This document shows positions 18,474 through 27,288 of a DNA stretch of 64,000 nt, one piece after another. The position numbers and the translations under genes were made by a program. This DNA is from JANQJA01 sp047947185 (GTDB taxonomy: Bacteria > Pseudomonadota > Gammaproteobacteria > Pseudomonadales > Azotimanducaceae): NCBI GenBank assembly GCA_047947185.1, contig CP170502.1, positions 4,526,001 to 4,590,000 on the forward strand, read 5' to 3'. The first letter of the stretch is position 1. The number at the start of each line of letters is the position of its first letter. The notes below the pieces were generated by a model, which saw only the letters and a program-made list of their open reading frames with translations, did no database searches and had not been told where the DNA came from.

Positions 18474-19075
18474 ACGACTTTATTGAACGTAATCTGGGTG
18501 TGATGCTGATCCTGATTCTGGTCGGCGTGAGCTTTGGCGGTGCGGTGGAGATTATCCCTTTGATGACCCAGGATGTGGTCACCGAGCCAATGGAAGGGCT
18601 GGAGCCGCTCACACCCCTGCAGTTGGAAGGACGCGACATTTACATCCGGGAAGGCTGCAATGTGTGTCACTCGCAGATGATCCGACCGTTGCGGGCTGAG
18701 GTTGAGCGCTATGGCCACTACACGGTAGCGGGTGAACTTGTCTACAACCATCCGTTCCTCTGGGGGTCGAAACGTACCGGACCTGACCTGGCGCGGGTTG
18801 GTGGTCTCTACAGTGACGACTGGCACCGGGCGCATCTCTATGACCCCCGTTCCGTGGTGCCGGAATCCAACATGCCGGATTTTCCCTGGTTGTTTGACAC
18901 AGAACTGGACACTTCAGCGACTGCGCGAAAACTTGCAGCACTCCAGACGCTGGGTGTTCCCTACACGAATGAGCAAATTGCTGCTGCGACCAAAGGGCTG
19001 GAGGGCAAGACGGAGGCTGATGCGCTGATCGCCTACCTGCAGCAACTGGGCACACTCATCAAGGCGCGGAGGTAA
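18470..19075 (+). CDS. ccoO: cbb3-type cytochrome c oxidase subunit II (monoheme cytochrome c)
   Basis: Membrane-anchored cytochrome c that passes electrons to CcoN. It has an N-terminal helix (LGVMLILILVGVSFGGAVEI), then a periplasmic domain with one heme c site, CNVCH, at Cys63, Cys66 and His67, in the family context REGCNVCHSQMIRPL. The distal methionine may be in SNMPDFPWLFD. 201 residues, standard length. GTG start at 18470 overlapping the ccoN stop. Confidence 0.97.
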
Positions 19076-19080
19076 TTGCT

Positions 19081-19245
19081 GTGGATATCAATGATCTGCG
19101 GGGAATAGGCACTGTCTTCTGTATGGTCGCGTTTCTTGCAGTGGTCTATTGGGCCTACAGCCCATCGCGCCGGGACGATTTTGAACGAGCGGGCCAGCTT
19201 CCGTTCGATGACGACAAGACCAACAAGCCGAGTAATCAAGCATGA
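19081..19245 (+). CDS. ccoQ: cbb3-type oxidase small subunit IV
   Basis: Short membrane protein of 54 residues, easily missed because it starts with GTG and is tiny. The translation shows DINDLRGIGTVFCMVAFLAV followed by VYWAYSPSRRDDFERAGQL, the usual single helix followed by an Arg/Asp-rich tail of CcoQ. Known members stabilise the assembled cbb3 complex. It starts five bases after the ccoO stop and its TGA overlaps the ccoP ATG (ATGA). Confidence 0.92.
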   Translation: MDINDLRGIGTVFCMVAFLAVVYWAYSPSRRDDFERAGQLPFDDDKTNKPSNQA

Positions 19246-20120
19246 GTAGTATTGTTAGCTGGTTTGTCATTTTTGGCACCCTGGGTTCCATTGTGTTCTT
19301 TTTCCTGCTCCTGCAGATGAACCGGAGCGTGAACAGGCCGGGTGAAACCACGGGCCACTCTTATGACGGCATTGAAGAGTACGACAATCCGCTGCCCTCA
19401 TGGTGGTATTGGGCGTTTGTCTTCAGCATTGTTTTTGGTATTGGCTATCTCATTTACTATCCTGGTCTGGGCAATTTCCCCGGCCTGGGTGGCTGGACTG
19501 TCATTGGTGAGCTTGAACAGGAGCAGGCGCTGGCGGACGAAAAATACAGTCCTATCTTTGCCCAGTATGCCGATACCCCCATTGAAGAGCTGGCAACCAA
19601 TCCGGAGGCACTCAAGATTGGCCGTCGGCTGTTTTCCACCAATTGTGCGGTATGTCATGGTGCAACCGGCATGGGCAGTTTTGGTTTTCCCAACCTGACT
19701 GATGAGGAGTGGATGTACGGCGGCAGCGGTGAAGCGATCCAGACTACCCTCCTGTATGGCCGAAATGGCGTCATGACGCCTTTCCAGGCAATTCTTGGCG
19801 ATGAGGGGGTCAGCGAAGCGGCAACCTACGTGATGCAACTGGCCGGACGTGAAGTTGACGAGGCGCAGGCGGCAAAAGGGGCCACACACTTCCAGATGTA
19901 CTGTGCGGTCTGTCACGGGCCGGAGGGCAAGGGTAATCCCCTGTTCGGGGCGCCCAACCTGACCAATGAAATCTGGCTTTATGGCAATTCGCGGGCACGT
20001 ATCGAATATACAATTCGCAATGGTCGTAATGCCATGATGCCGGCTTTCAAGGATACGCTGGGTGAAGACAAAATCCGCATTGTTGCTGCTTATGTCAAGA
20101 GTCTCAGTGCAACCCAATAA
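19242..20120 (+). CDS. ccoP: cbb3-type cytochrome c oxidase subunit III (diheme cytochrome c)
   Basis: Membrane-bound diheme cytochrome c that takes electrons from soluble cytochrome c or bc1. It has an N-terminal CcoP domain with two helices (SSIVSWFVIFGTLGSIVFFF and WWYWAFVFSIVFGIGYLIYY), then two heme c sites, CAVCH at Cys135/Cys138/His139 and CAVCH at Cys221/Cys224/His225. The motifs GVMTPF and AMMPAF supply axial methionines. 292 residues, full length. Confidence 0.97.
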   Translation: MSSIVSWFVIFGTLGSIVFFFLLLQMNRSVNRPGETTGHSYDGIEEYDNPLPSWWYWAFVFSIVFGIGYLIYYPGLGNFPGLGGWTVIGELEQEQALADEKYSPIFAQYADTPIEELATNPEALKIGRRLFSTNCAVCHGATGMGSFGFPNLTDEEWMYGGSGEAIQTTLLYGRNGVMTPFQAILGDEGVSEAATYVMQLAGREVDEAQAAKGATHFQMYCAVCHGPEGKGNPLFGAPNLTNEIWLYGNSRARIEYTIRNGRNAMMPAFKDTLGEDKIRIVAAYVKSLSATQ

Positions 20121-20139
20121 CGCACCCGGGCTCTAGAAA

Positions 20140-21573
20140 ATGCGGCACCCTGAGCAACAACTGGAGAAGATAGAACTCGCTGACAACACCGATTCAACGG
20201 TACTGAATCTGTATGAAAAGCGGGAAAAGATTTTCACCCGCTCGGTTGAAGGCTTCTACCAGCGGCTTCGGCTCTTTACCGGATGGCCACTTCTGCTGGG
20301 GTATTTCCTGTGCCCCTGGATCATGATTGATGGACGTGCGGCGATCCTGTTTGACCTGCCGGAACGCAAGTTCCATATTTTCTGGCTTACGTTCTGGCCA
20401 CAGGATTTTGGTCTGTTGGCCTGGGCGCTGATGATTGCCGCCTTTTCGCTGTTCTTCGTCACCAACCTGATGGGTCGGGTCTGGTGCGGTTATACCTGTC
20501 CACAAACTGTCTGGACCGCAATTTTCATGTGGGCGGAACAGGTTGCAGAGGGTGAACGACATCAGCGTATTCGGCTGGACAAAGCACCCTGGTCCCTCGA
20601 GAAAATCTACAAGCGTGTCCTGAAGCATGGTATGTGGATCGGGTTTGCCGTGCTGACCGGGGCTACGTTTGTCAGTTATTTTTATGGTGCCCGGGAACTG
20701 GTCACGGACGCAATTGCTCTCGACCTGCCACCCGTGGCGCTTTTCTGGACCTGCTTCTTCTCGGCCGCGACCTATGTCAACGCGGGCTGGATGCGTGAAC
20801 AGGTCTGCAAGTACATGTGTCCCTATGCGCGATTTCAGTCAGCCATGTTTGATAAGAACACGCTGATCGTTTCCTATGACAAGGCCCGGGGTGAGCCGCG
20901 GGGGCCAAGGAAAAAGGGCAAAGACCCGGCTGAGCTTTCGCTGGGGGCCTGCATTGATTGTCAATACTGTGTACAGGTATGTCCGACGGGGATTGATATC
21001 CGGGATGGCCTGCAGTACGAGTGCATCAACTGTGCACTCTGTGTTGACGCCTGTGATTCTGTTATGGAAAAAATGGGCTATGCGCCGGGATTGGTTTCCT
21101 ACACAACAGAAAACAAGCTGGCAGGGAAAGGCTTTACGCTTAAACGCCCGCGCTTGATTGGATACGGTATCGCAGTGCTGGCGATGATCTCTTTCTTCTC
21201 GTTCATGCTGCTGACGCGGGTCCCGCTGGAACTGGATGTGATTCGAAACCGCGGGCAACTTTATCAGGAAGTTGTCGGCGGCCTGGTGCAGAACACCTTC
21301 ACCGTAAAGGTGATCAACATGGACAAGGTTGCCCATACCTATGCACTGACGACTGCCGGACTGCCCGAGGCGAGGCTGGTGCCGGATGCGCCGGTGGTGG
21401 TTGATGCCGGTGAGATTTTTGAAATGTCGGTATCAGTCCAGATAGACCCTGACCTGCTGACATCTGCCAACACCAGTTTCGAGTTTATCGTGTCCGCGAC
21501 GGACGCTGACATCAGGGCGACGAGCGACAGTCGCTTTCTGGGTCCAAGCCCGCTCAGTGGGGCGCTCCGATGA
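20140..21573 (+). CDS. ccoG: cbb3 oxidase assembly protein, polyferredoxin-like
   Basis: Membrane iron-sulfur protein (FixG/RdxA family) implicated in copper delivery to cbb3 oxidase. 477 residues. Seen: N-terminal helices including WPLLLGYFLCPWIMIDGRAA, the motif WCGYTCPQTVWT, a ferredoxin segment CIDCQYCVQVCPTGIDI followed by CINCALCVDACDSVM (two [4Fe-4S] sets), another helix IGYGIAVLAMISFFSFMLL, and a C-terminal immunoglobulin-like FixG domain. It starts 19 bases after ccoP, and its end overlaps the ccoH start. Confidence 0.95.
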   Translation: MRHPEQQLEKIELADNTDSTVLNLYEKREKIFTRSVEGFYQRLRLFTGWPLLLGYFLCPWIMIDGRAAILFDLPERKFHIFWLTFWPQDFGLLAWALMIAAFSLFFVTNLMGRVWCGYTCPQTVWTAIFMWAEQVAEGERHQRIRLDKAPWSLEKIYKRVLKHGMWIGFAVLTGATFVSYFYGARELVTDAIALDLPPVALFWTCFFSAATYVNAGWMREQVCKYMCPYARFQSAMFDKNTLIVSYDKARGEPRGPRKKGKDPAELSLGACIDCQYCVQVCPTGIDIRDGLQYECINCALCVDACDSVMEKMGYAPGLVSYTTENKLAGKGFTLKRPRLIGYGIAVLAMISFFSFMLLTRVPLELDVIRNRGQLYQEVVGGLVQNTFTVKVINMDKVAHTYALTTAGLPEARLVPDAPVVVDAGEIFEMSVSVQIDPDLLTSANTSFEFIVSATDADIRATSDSRFLGPSPLSGALR

Positions 21574-22061
21574 ACACAATCGCCTGGTATCGACAACCCT
21601 GGCCCTGGGTATTGATAGCCATACCTTTTTCAGCTGTGGCCTTTGGCATTGTGATGTTCTCAATGGCGATGCTGCATCCTGATGACCTGGTTGTGGACAA
21701 TTATTACAAGGATGGAATGGCTATCAACGTACAGCGAGACATGGATGCACGGGCGGTTGCCCTGGGCGTTGCCGCTGAGTCGGTGTCGCTGGACGAGGCG
21801 GGAGCAGTGTTTCGTATCACCGGGGTCGATGATGCCTCGGTCCAGCTGGATCTTCACCATGTCACGGATCAGGCCAGGGATGTGTCCATCCTCCTCAGTC
21901 TTGGAACGGACGGCCTCTACAGAACACTTGCACCCGTGGCCATCCCGCCGATGGATGCGGCGGGCATCTGGTATCTCGAACTGCATGGCATGGATGGCAA
22001 CTGGCGTCTCCAGCAACGGGTGGTCACGCCCAGCAACAAGATTGTGATGGAGGCAAGATGA
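21570..22061 (+). CDS. ccoH: FixH-family cbb3 assembly protein
   Basis: Small membrane-anchored protein of 163 residues with one N-terminal helix (PWPWVLIAIPFSAVAFGIVM) followed by the family stretch HPDDLVVDNYYKDGMAINV and a periplasmic beta-rich domain. FixH/CcoH proteins are needed for assembly or stability of cbb3 oxidase. ATGA overlaps on both sides tie it to ccoG and ccoI. Confidence 0.9.
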   Translation: MNTIAWYRQPWPWVLIAIPFSAVAFGIVMFSMAMLHPDDLVVDNYYKDGMAINVQRDMDARAVALGVAAESVSLDEAGAVFRITGVDDASVQLDLHHVTDQARDVSILLSLGTDGLYRTLAPVAIPPMDAAGIWYLELHGMDGNWRLQQRVVTPSNKIVMEAR

Positions 22062-24439
22062 GCCAGGTAGAAGCGGCTGCACGTTGTTTTCACTGCCAGT
22101 GCCAGATTACTGATGAGCCCCTGATTGAGCGGGCGAATGGCAAAGAGCGCCTGTTCTGCGGCGCGGACTGCCAGGCCGCGGCGCGAAAGATCTTTGAACT
22201 GGCGCTGGATGATTTTTACGATTACCGGGATCAGTTTGACCCGGGAACAGAAGCACCCTCAGCACCGCTGAAGGCCACAATGGCTGGACCCGAGGCTAGG
22301 CGCCTGGAGTTTGATATTTGTGACAGGAGCCTGGGTGCAACACGACGACTGTCGGTTCGGGTGCCGGACATTCGCTGTGCCGCCTGTACCTGGCTGATTG
22401 AAAAGAGCCTGGCCGAACGGGATGACGTGACCGCGGTGCGTACGGTTCTCGCTGACAGGACGGTGACCCTGGACTATTCGAGTGGCGATCCGCTCAAACT
22501 GGTTGAGTTCATCGAATCGCTCGGATTTACCGTATTGCCGGACCGAAGCGGTCCCATGAAGGCGGCGCTGGCGCAGGAGCGCAAGTCGATGCTGGCGCGC
22601 CTTGGTGTGGCTGGCATAGGCATGATGCAGGTGATGATGTACGCACTGGCGACCTACGTAGCGGGTGACGGTGGTATAGAGCCAGCCTATGAGTCGCTGA
22701 TGCGCTGGGCAAGCCTGGCGGTAACAACCCCCATTGTATTTTTTAGTGCCATGCCCTTTCATGCGGGCGCCTGGCGGGATTTGCGGAACCGTACCGCCGG
22801 CATGGATGTACCTGTCTCACTGGCTATCCTTGCAGCATACATCCTCAGTGTCTTTTCCACGCTGACGCAGGGTGCCGAAGTCTACTTTGACTCAGTGTCC
22901 ATGTTCAGTTTTCTGCTGCTCATTGGTCGCTACATCGAATTGGGTTCACGGCAGCAGTATGAATCCAGTCAGATGTCAACGGACACCCTCTTGCCGGCAT
23001 CAGCCCTGCTTGCCGGCTCGGGCAGGCGTATACCATTGCGTGACCTGGCTGTTGGTGACCAGGTTATTGTCATGCCGGGCGAGTCAATGCCTGCTGACGG
23101 TATCCTCCTTGCGGGCAGTACCAGGGTTGCGGAAGCCGCGTTTACCGGTGAAAGTCGCCCTGTGGAAAAGTCTGCCGGGATGCGTGTACTGGCGGGTTCC
23201 GACAATCTTGAAGGTGAGATCCGGGTCGAAGTCACGGCCTGCCTCGATGACTTCGTTCTTTCCAAAATTGCCGCGCTCTATCGTGAATCAGCGGCACACA
23301 AACCTGCATTCTCGATTGCGGCAGACAAGGTCGCGCGTTATTTTGTGGCGTTTATTCTGCTGATGGCGTCTGCCAGCGCCGGCTACTGGTACCTGGCCGG
23401 CGGACCCTGGTTCGAAATTGGTCTTGCTGTACTGGTGGTTTCCTGTCCCTGTGCGCTTTCCCTTGCCACACCGGTTGCCTATACCGTTGCCCTTTCGACA
23501 ATGAAAAACGCGGGTATTGTCATCAGCAATGGCATTTTCCTGGAAAAACTTGCCACGATCACCCGGGTGGTATTTGACAAGACAGGTACCCTGACCACAG
23601 GCAAGATCAGGCTCCTTGAAACCCGCCTGGTGGCTGACCGGTCGGAACAGGATGTTCTTGCGGTTGCCACGGCGCTGGAACGCACCAGCCGACATCCGGT
23701 GGCACTCGCGTTTGCCGGTGAGTCGTCCCTTGAAGTGTCTGAGGCAGAAGTGGTGCCCGGTGCGGGCGTGAGCGGTTGTATCAATGGTGTCTGCTATCGG
23801 TTGGGTTCGCCGGCATTTGCCGCAGGATCAGCGCGGGTACAGGCGCCTTCGACCGAAGGCATGTGGGTCCTGCTGGCTGCAGATGCACCGCTTGCCTGGT
23901 TTCGGCTGGGTGATGAGACGCGACCGGAATCAGTTGATGTACTGGCAACACTGGCGAAGCGCCTTGATATCTCCATGTTTACCGGTGACGGGTCAGGCGA
24001 GGCCGTCAAATTGGGGCAGTCCCTGGGCATTGCCGATACGGTGACGGGCATGATGCCGGCAGATAAAGTCACGGCAATCAGGGAACGCCAGCAGTCCGGT
24101 GATGTGGTGCTGATGGTCGGTGACGGCGTCAATGATGCCGCCGCCATGGCTGCAGCACACACTTCTGTTGCAGTAAGTCCGGTCGATATTGTTGTGCAGG
24201 AGGCCGCTGATGCCACGCTGCTGCGGTCTGACCTCGCGCTGCTACCAGTTGCGGTTGACTATGCCATCCGGGTAAAGCGGATTATTCGCCAGAACATCAC
24301 CTGGGCGGTGGGGTATAACCTGTGTGTTGTCCCACTGGCTGTGAGTGGGCTGATTGCACCCTGGATGGCCGCCCTGGGCATGTCGGCCAGTTCCGCACTG
24401 GTGGTGCTCAATGCCAACCGGCTCCGGCGCCTCCGCTGA
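22058..24439 (+). CDS. ccoI: Copper-transporting P1B-type ATPase for cbb3 assembly
   Basis: Copper exporter that supplies the periplasmic route to CuB of CcoN. 793 residues. Order: a Cys-rich N-terminal metal-binding domain (CFHCQCQI, then LFCGADCQAAARK), a heavy-metal-associated domain with RCAACTW near residue 105, membrane helices, the actuator TGES, the transport motif SCPCALSLATP near 461, the phosphorylation site DKTGTLTTG near 507 and the hinge GDGVNDAAAM near 687. The N-terminal zinc/copper finger is typical of CcoI/FixI rather than detox CopA. It lies between ccoH and ccoS, overlapping both. Confidence 0.95.
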   Translation: MSQVEAAARCFHCQCQITDEPLIERANGKERLFCGADCQAAARKIFELALDDFYDYRDQFDPGTEAPSAPLKATMAGPEARRLEFDICDRSLGATRRLSVRVPDIRCAACTWLIEKSLAERDDVTAVRTVLADRTVTLDYSSGDPLKLVEFIESLGFTVLPDRSGPMKAALAQERKSMLARLGVAGIGMMQVMMYALATYVAGDGGIEPAYESLMRWASLAVTTPIVFFSAMPFHAGAWRDLRNRTAGMDVPVSLAILAAYILSVFSTLTQGAEVYFDSVSMFSFLLLIGRYIELGSRQQYESSQMSTDTLLPASALLAGSGRRIPLRDLAVGDQVIVMPGESMPADGILLAGSTRVAEAAFTGESRPVEKSAGMRVLAGSDNLEGEIRVEVTACLDDFVLSKIAALYRESAAHKPAFSIAADKVARYFVAFILLMASASAGYWYLAGGPWFEIGLAVLVVSCPCALSLATPVAYTVALSTMKNAGIVISNGIFLEKLATITRVVFDKTGTLTTGKIRLLETRLVADRSEQDVLAVATALERTSRHPVALAFAGESSLEVSEAEVVPGAGVSGCINGVCYRLGSPAFAAGSARVQAPSTEGMWVLLAADAPLAWFRLGDETRPESVDVLATLAKRLDISMFTGDGSGEAVKLGQSLGIADTVTGMMPADKVTAIRERQQSGDVVLMVGDGVNDAAAMAAAHTSVAVSPVDIVVQEAADATLLRSDLALLPVAVDYAIRVKRIIRQNITWAVGYNLCVVPLAVSGLIAPWMAALGMSASSALVVLNANRLRRLR

Positions 24440-24600
24440 TGGAAATCGTTTTTGTCCTGATACCCGTCAGCCTGGTCATTATTGGGCTCGCTGCCTGGGC
24501 ATTTTTATGGTCTGTGAAGAACGACCAGTTTGATGATCTCGATAAAGAGGCTTATGGCATTCTTTTTGAAGACAAGGATCCGGAAAGGAGGGAAAAATGA
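24439..24600 (+). CDS. ccoS: cbb3 oxidase maturation protein
   Basis: Small protein of 53 residues: EIVFVLIPVSLVIIGLAAWA forms one membrane helix, then FLWSVKNDQFDDLDKEAYGI, a signature of CcoS, and a charged tail. CcoS is required for cofactor insertion into cbb3 oxidase. The ATG at 24439 overlaps the ccoI stop (TGATG); the longer frame upstream lies inside ccoI and is not used. Confidence 0.93.
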   Translation: MEIVFVLIPVSLVIIGLAAWAFLWSVKNDQFDDLDKEAYGILFEDKDPERREK

Positions 24601-25193
24601 ATCACATTATTGGCATCATGTTCAACCCGACAAGTGAGTGGGAACGTATTCGGGCCGAGGGGGGCAGTGCAATTGGGCACTACCTGAAGTTTGTTCTGAT
24701 ACTAGGGCTGCTGCCACCCATCGCCTGGTATTTTGGATCAACAGAGATTGGCTGGACGCTGGGTGAGCGGTTGATCAAGCTGACCCCCGAGAGCGCAGCG
24801 CAAATCATGGTGCTCTTCTACCTGGCCATTATCCTGGGTATTGCTGGCCTGGGTTTTATGGTGCACTGGATGTCCGAGACCTACGAGGCAGACACCTCCA
24901 CGGTGGACAAGGGAATTGCGGTTGCCGCCTACACCTGTACGCCGATGCTGATCTGCGGCGCCATCGGCTTCTATCCGATGCTCTGGCTGGATATCTTGCT
25001 GGGGTGTGCAGCAGCAGCCTACACCGTTTACCTGCTGTACATTGGTGTGCCCATTGTCATGCAGATACCCAAAGAACGGGGCTTCCTGTTTGCCAGCGCG
25101 ATGATTGCGGTAGGCCTGGTGGCCTGTGCCGCACTGCTGGGTGCAACGGTGATTCTCTGGGAAATGGGCGCCATGCCTGTCTTTACCGAGTAG
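24597..25193 (+). CDS. YIP1-family membrane protein coupled to ccoS
   Basis: Polytopic membrane protein of 198 residues with about five helices (FVLILGLLPPIAWYFG, IMVLFYLAIILGIAGLGFMV, AYTCTPMLICGAIGFYP, LLGCAAAAYTVYLLYIGVPI, MIAVGLVACAALLGATVI). The segment YTCTPMLICG matches the conserved proline-containing helix of YIP1-domain proteins. Its ATG overlaps the ccoS stop (ATGA), so it is translated with the cbb3 maturation genes. No role in oxidase assembly is known to me; a helper in membrane insertion is a guess from position. Confidence 0.8.
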   Translation: MNHIIGIMFNPTSEWERIRAEGGSAIGHYLKFVLILGLLPPIAWYFGSTEIGWTLGERLIKLTPESAAQIMVLFYLAIILGIAGLGFMVHWMSETYEADTSTVDKGIAVAAYTCTPMLICGAIGFYPMLWLDILLGCAAAAYTVYLLYIGVPIVMQIPKERGFLFASAMIAVGLVACAALLGATVILWEMGAMPVFTE

Positions 25194-25203
25194 CGGCCAG
25201 TGA

Positions 25204-25956
25204 TCAGGTCGCCCGTTTGAGGGTAAAATCGAGGAACTCGAGTACTCGTCTCCAGGCGTCTTCACTCTCTGTCTCGCGATATCGCTCGGGCGTGGGGAAG
25301 TTCTGGAACGCGTGCCCGGCATTTTCATAGCGATAGAAGGTATGTTCAACGCCAGCGGCAGCCAGTGCCCGATCGTAGTCATCAACATCTGCAGGTGATG
25401 GATTCTGGTCCTGATTACCAAAAAATCCTGCCACCGGACACTTGATCTGGGCAGCACGCGTAATCGGTGCGGGGTTGCCCTCACCCATTGACAGTTTGAT
25501 CCGGCCGCCATAGAAGATTGCGCAGGCCGCAAAAGGTGTGGTGCAGGCGCCAAGCCAGGCCACGCGTCCGCCCCAGCAGTGGCCAATCACGCCAATCCTT
25601 TGGGAATCTACCTGTTCGTGCCCGGCAAGTAGCCCGTATGCCGCCTGCATGTCCGCAATCATGAGTTCATCCCGACTTTCATCGCGCTTGACCTGGATGT
25701 CCTCACTCTTTGGCCACCAGTGAAAGATAAACGGCACAGCAACAACATATCCCGCCCGGCAGTACCTCTCTGCCGTTGTCAGGGTAAAAGTATCTTTCTC
25801 GACACCGGTGTGTCCGACGGGTATGTGCTGGGCAAGTACAATGGCGGGATAGCGACCCGCGCCCGGGGGCGCAAACAGAAACACTTCCATGGCGGAAGTC
25901 CCTTTACCACCTGGCTTTGGATCCTGGACCCTAACGGAAACGCTGCTGGTGCGCAT
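25204..25956 (-). CDS. Dienelactone hydrolase family protein
   Basis: Alpha/beta-hydrolase of 250 residues. The nucleophile elbow reads GVIGHCWGGR, with Cys as nucleophile, as in dienelactone hydrolase; the likely His is in ENAGHAFQN and the Asp near GNQDQNPSPADVDDY. Known members open dienelactones in aromatic breakdown, but many relatives act on other esters, and no catabolic genes are adjacent here. It converges with the YIP1-like gene across ten bases and lies four bases after the MFS transporter stop. Confidence 0.85.
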   Translation of the reverse strand: MRTSSVSVRVQDPKPGGKGTSAMEVFLFAPPGAGRYPAIVLAQHIPVGHTGVEKDTFTLTTAERYCRAGYVVAVPFIFHWWPKSEDIQVKRDESRDELMIADMQAAYGLLAGHEQVDSQRIGVIGHCWGGRVAWLGACTTPFAACAIFYGGRIKLSMGEGNPAPITRAAQIKCPVAGFFGNQDQNPSPADVDDYDRALAAAGVEHTFYRYENAGHAFQNFPTPERYRETESEDAWRRVLEFLDFTLKRAT

Positions 25957-25959
25957 GGG

Positions 25960-27246
25960 TTAACTCGCCTCGTAGCCGGTATCTATTTCTCGCACGCCTT
26001 TCAGCATGAAGGCCAGAAGAACCGTGATGCCAAACAGGATAAGTCCGCTGGTTGCAAGACCCGCTTCGATGGAAACCGCGTCGGCAATGTAGCCAATGGG
26101 TAAAATCCCAAGTGGCATGAGTCCATGTGACATCAGGTCAATGCTCATGACGCGGCCACGCATGTTCTGGGCAACGCGTAGTTGAACCAGCGAGCGGTTC
26201 ATCGACATATTGATTGAAGAGACAAAGCCAACAATCCCGATGGTGGCAAAAGCCCAGAAGAAGCTGTGTGTCACCGCAAACGCCGTAACGGCAAGGCCCC
26301 AGGCGGCGGTTGTTGCCAGGACCCAGAACCCTTTGTGGCGCAATGAGCCCAGTTTTGCCAGCACCAGTGAACCACCAATTGCGCCCACACCCATGGATGT
26401 CATCAGCAGGCCAAGGTCGTCAGGTCCACCGGCAAGGACATCACGATTAAAAGCGGGCAGGAGGGTGTTGATGGTAAGTCCAAACAGAAATGGCATGATC
26501 GATAGCAGAATGAGGCCACCCACAACGGGTGAATTGAAGACGTAGCGCAGGCCTTCATTAATGTCAAAAAAAATGCTTCGAGCAGTATTCGGTGACGGCA
26601 GGCCGTCATGATTGATGAACAGCACCGTGATCCCCGACAGGAAATAGAGGACAGACAGAACAATGTAGACCATGCCAACACCAAATGTGGAACTGGTGTC
26701 GCCACCGGCAATCATGGCAATCATGAACCCGGCCAGCGCCGGGCCAAGAATCCTGGAGAGGTTCCATGACGCGGTGTTGAACGCCATGGCATTAAACATC
26801 AGCTGCTCCCCGACGATCTCGGGAATGAGCGCCGTGCGGGCGGGAATCGACAGGGCCATGACGGTACCGTTAAAAAAACCAACCCAGATAAAATCCCAGA
26901 ATGTGACGTCGCCAGCCAGCACAACAAAAGCCATTATGAGGGTCGCCACCCCATTGGCGATGGGTGACCATCCAATCAGCGGCTTTTTCCTGATCCGGTC
27001 GGCCAGCACACCTCCGGCCAGTGAGAAGATCACCTGTGGCAGCATGAATGCCAGTGTGACCCAGGTAAGGTTCATTGCAGACGCACTCATCTCGTACACC
27101 AGCCAACCCTGGGCAACCAGTTGCATGTTCATGGCAAAAGCGCTGCCGAGCATGCCGATCCACAGGAACAGGTAGTCGCGCACTTTGAGTGACGCGAACA
27201 TGGATTTGTCGACGGCAGGTGGAGCTATGGGCGCGGTGGTATTCAA
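25960..27246 (-). CDS. Major facilitator superfamily transporter
   Basis: Twelve-helix MFS permease of the EntS/MFS_3-like group, about 428 residues. Seen: FLWIGMLGSAFAMNMQLVAQ in helix 1, the loop 2-3 motif GGVLADRIRKKPL, and repeated Gly-rich helices such as MTSMGVGAIGGSLVLAKLG. Substrate unknown; efflux is typical for the group. The start is uncertain: TTG at 27246 has a GGAG five bases upstream, TTG at 27261 lies in the hairpin loop, and ATG at 27201 has no good ribosome site. If 27246 is right, the ribosome site is buried in the 27251-27272 stem. Confidence 0.85.
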   Translation of the reverse strand: MNTTAPIAPPAVDKSMFASLKVRDYLFLWIGMLGSAFAMNMQLVAQGWLVYEMSASAMNLTWVTLAFMLPQVIFSLAGGVLADRIRKKPLIGWSPIANGVATLIMAFVVLAGDVTFWDFIWVGFFNGTVMALSIPARTALIPEIVGEQLMFNAMAFNTASWNLSRILGPALAGFMIAMIAGGDTSSTFGVGMVYIVLSVLYFLSGITVLFINHDGLPSPNTARSIFFDINEGLRYVFNSPVVGGLILLSIMPFLFGLTINTLLPAFNRDVLAGGPDDLGLLMTSMGVGAIGGSLVLAKLGSLRHKGFWVLATTAAWGLAVTAFAVTHSFFWAFATIGIVGFVSSINMSMNRSLVQLRVAQNMRGRVMSIDLMSHGLMPLGILPIGYIADAVSIEAGLATSGLILFGITVLLAFMLKGVREIDTGYEAS

Positions 27247-27250
27247 GCCG

Positions 27251-27272
27251 ACTCCGGTCAAAAGACCGGAGT
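27251..27272 (-). promoter_or_regulatory. Perfect 9-bp hairpin over the MFS start region
   Basis: ACTCCGGTC (27251-27259), a loop of AAAA, and GACCGGAGT (27264-27272) form a perfect 9-base-pair hairpin. On the minus transcript the 3' arm contains GGAG, the likely ribosome-binding site for the MFS gene, and the hairpin starts 17 bases after the stop of the upstream gene. It could restrain translation until ribosomes or temperature open it, or it could be a terminator stem, though no T-run follows. Confidence 0.4.
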
Positions 27273-27288
27273 ATACCCGACCCTTGTG

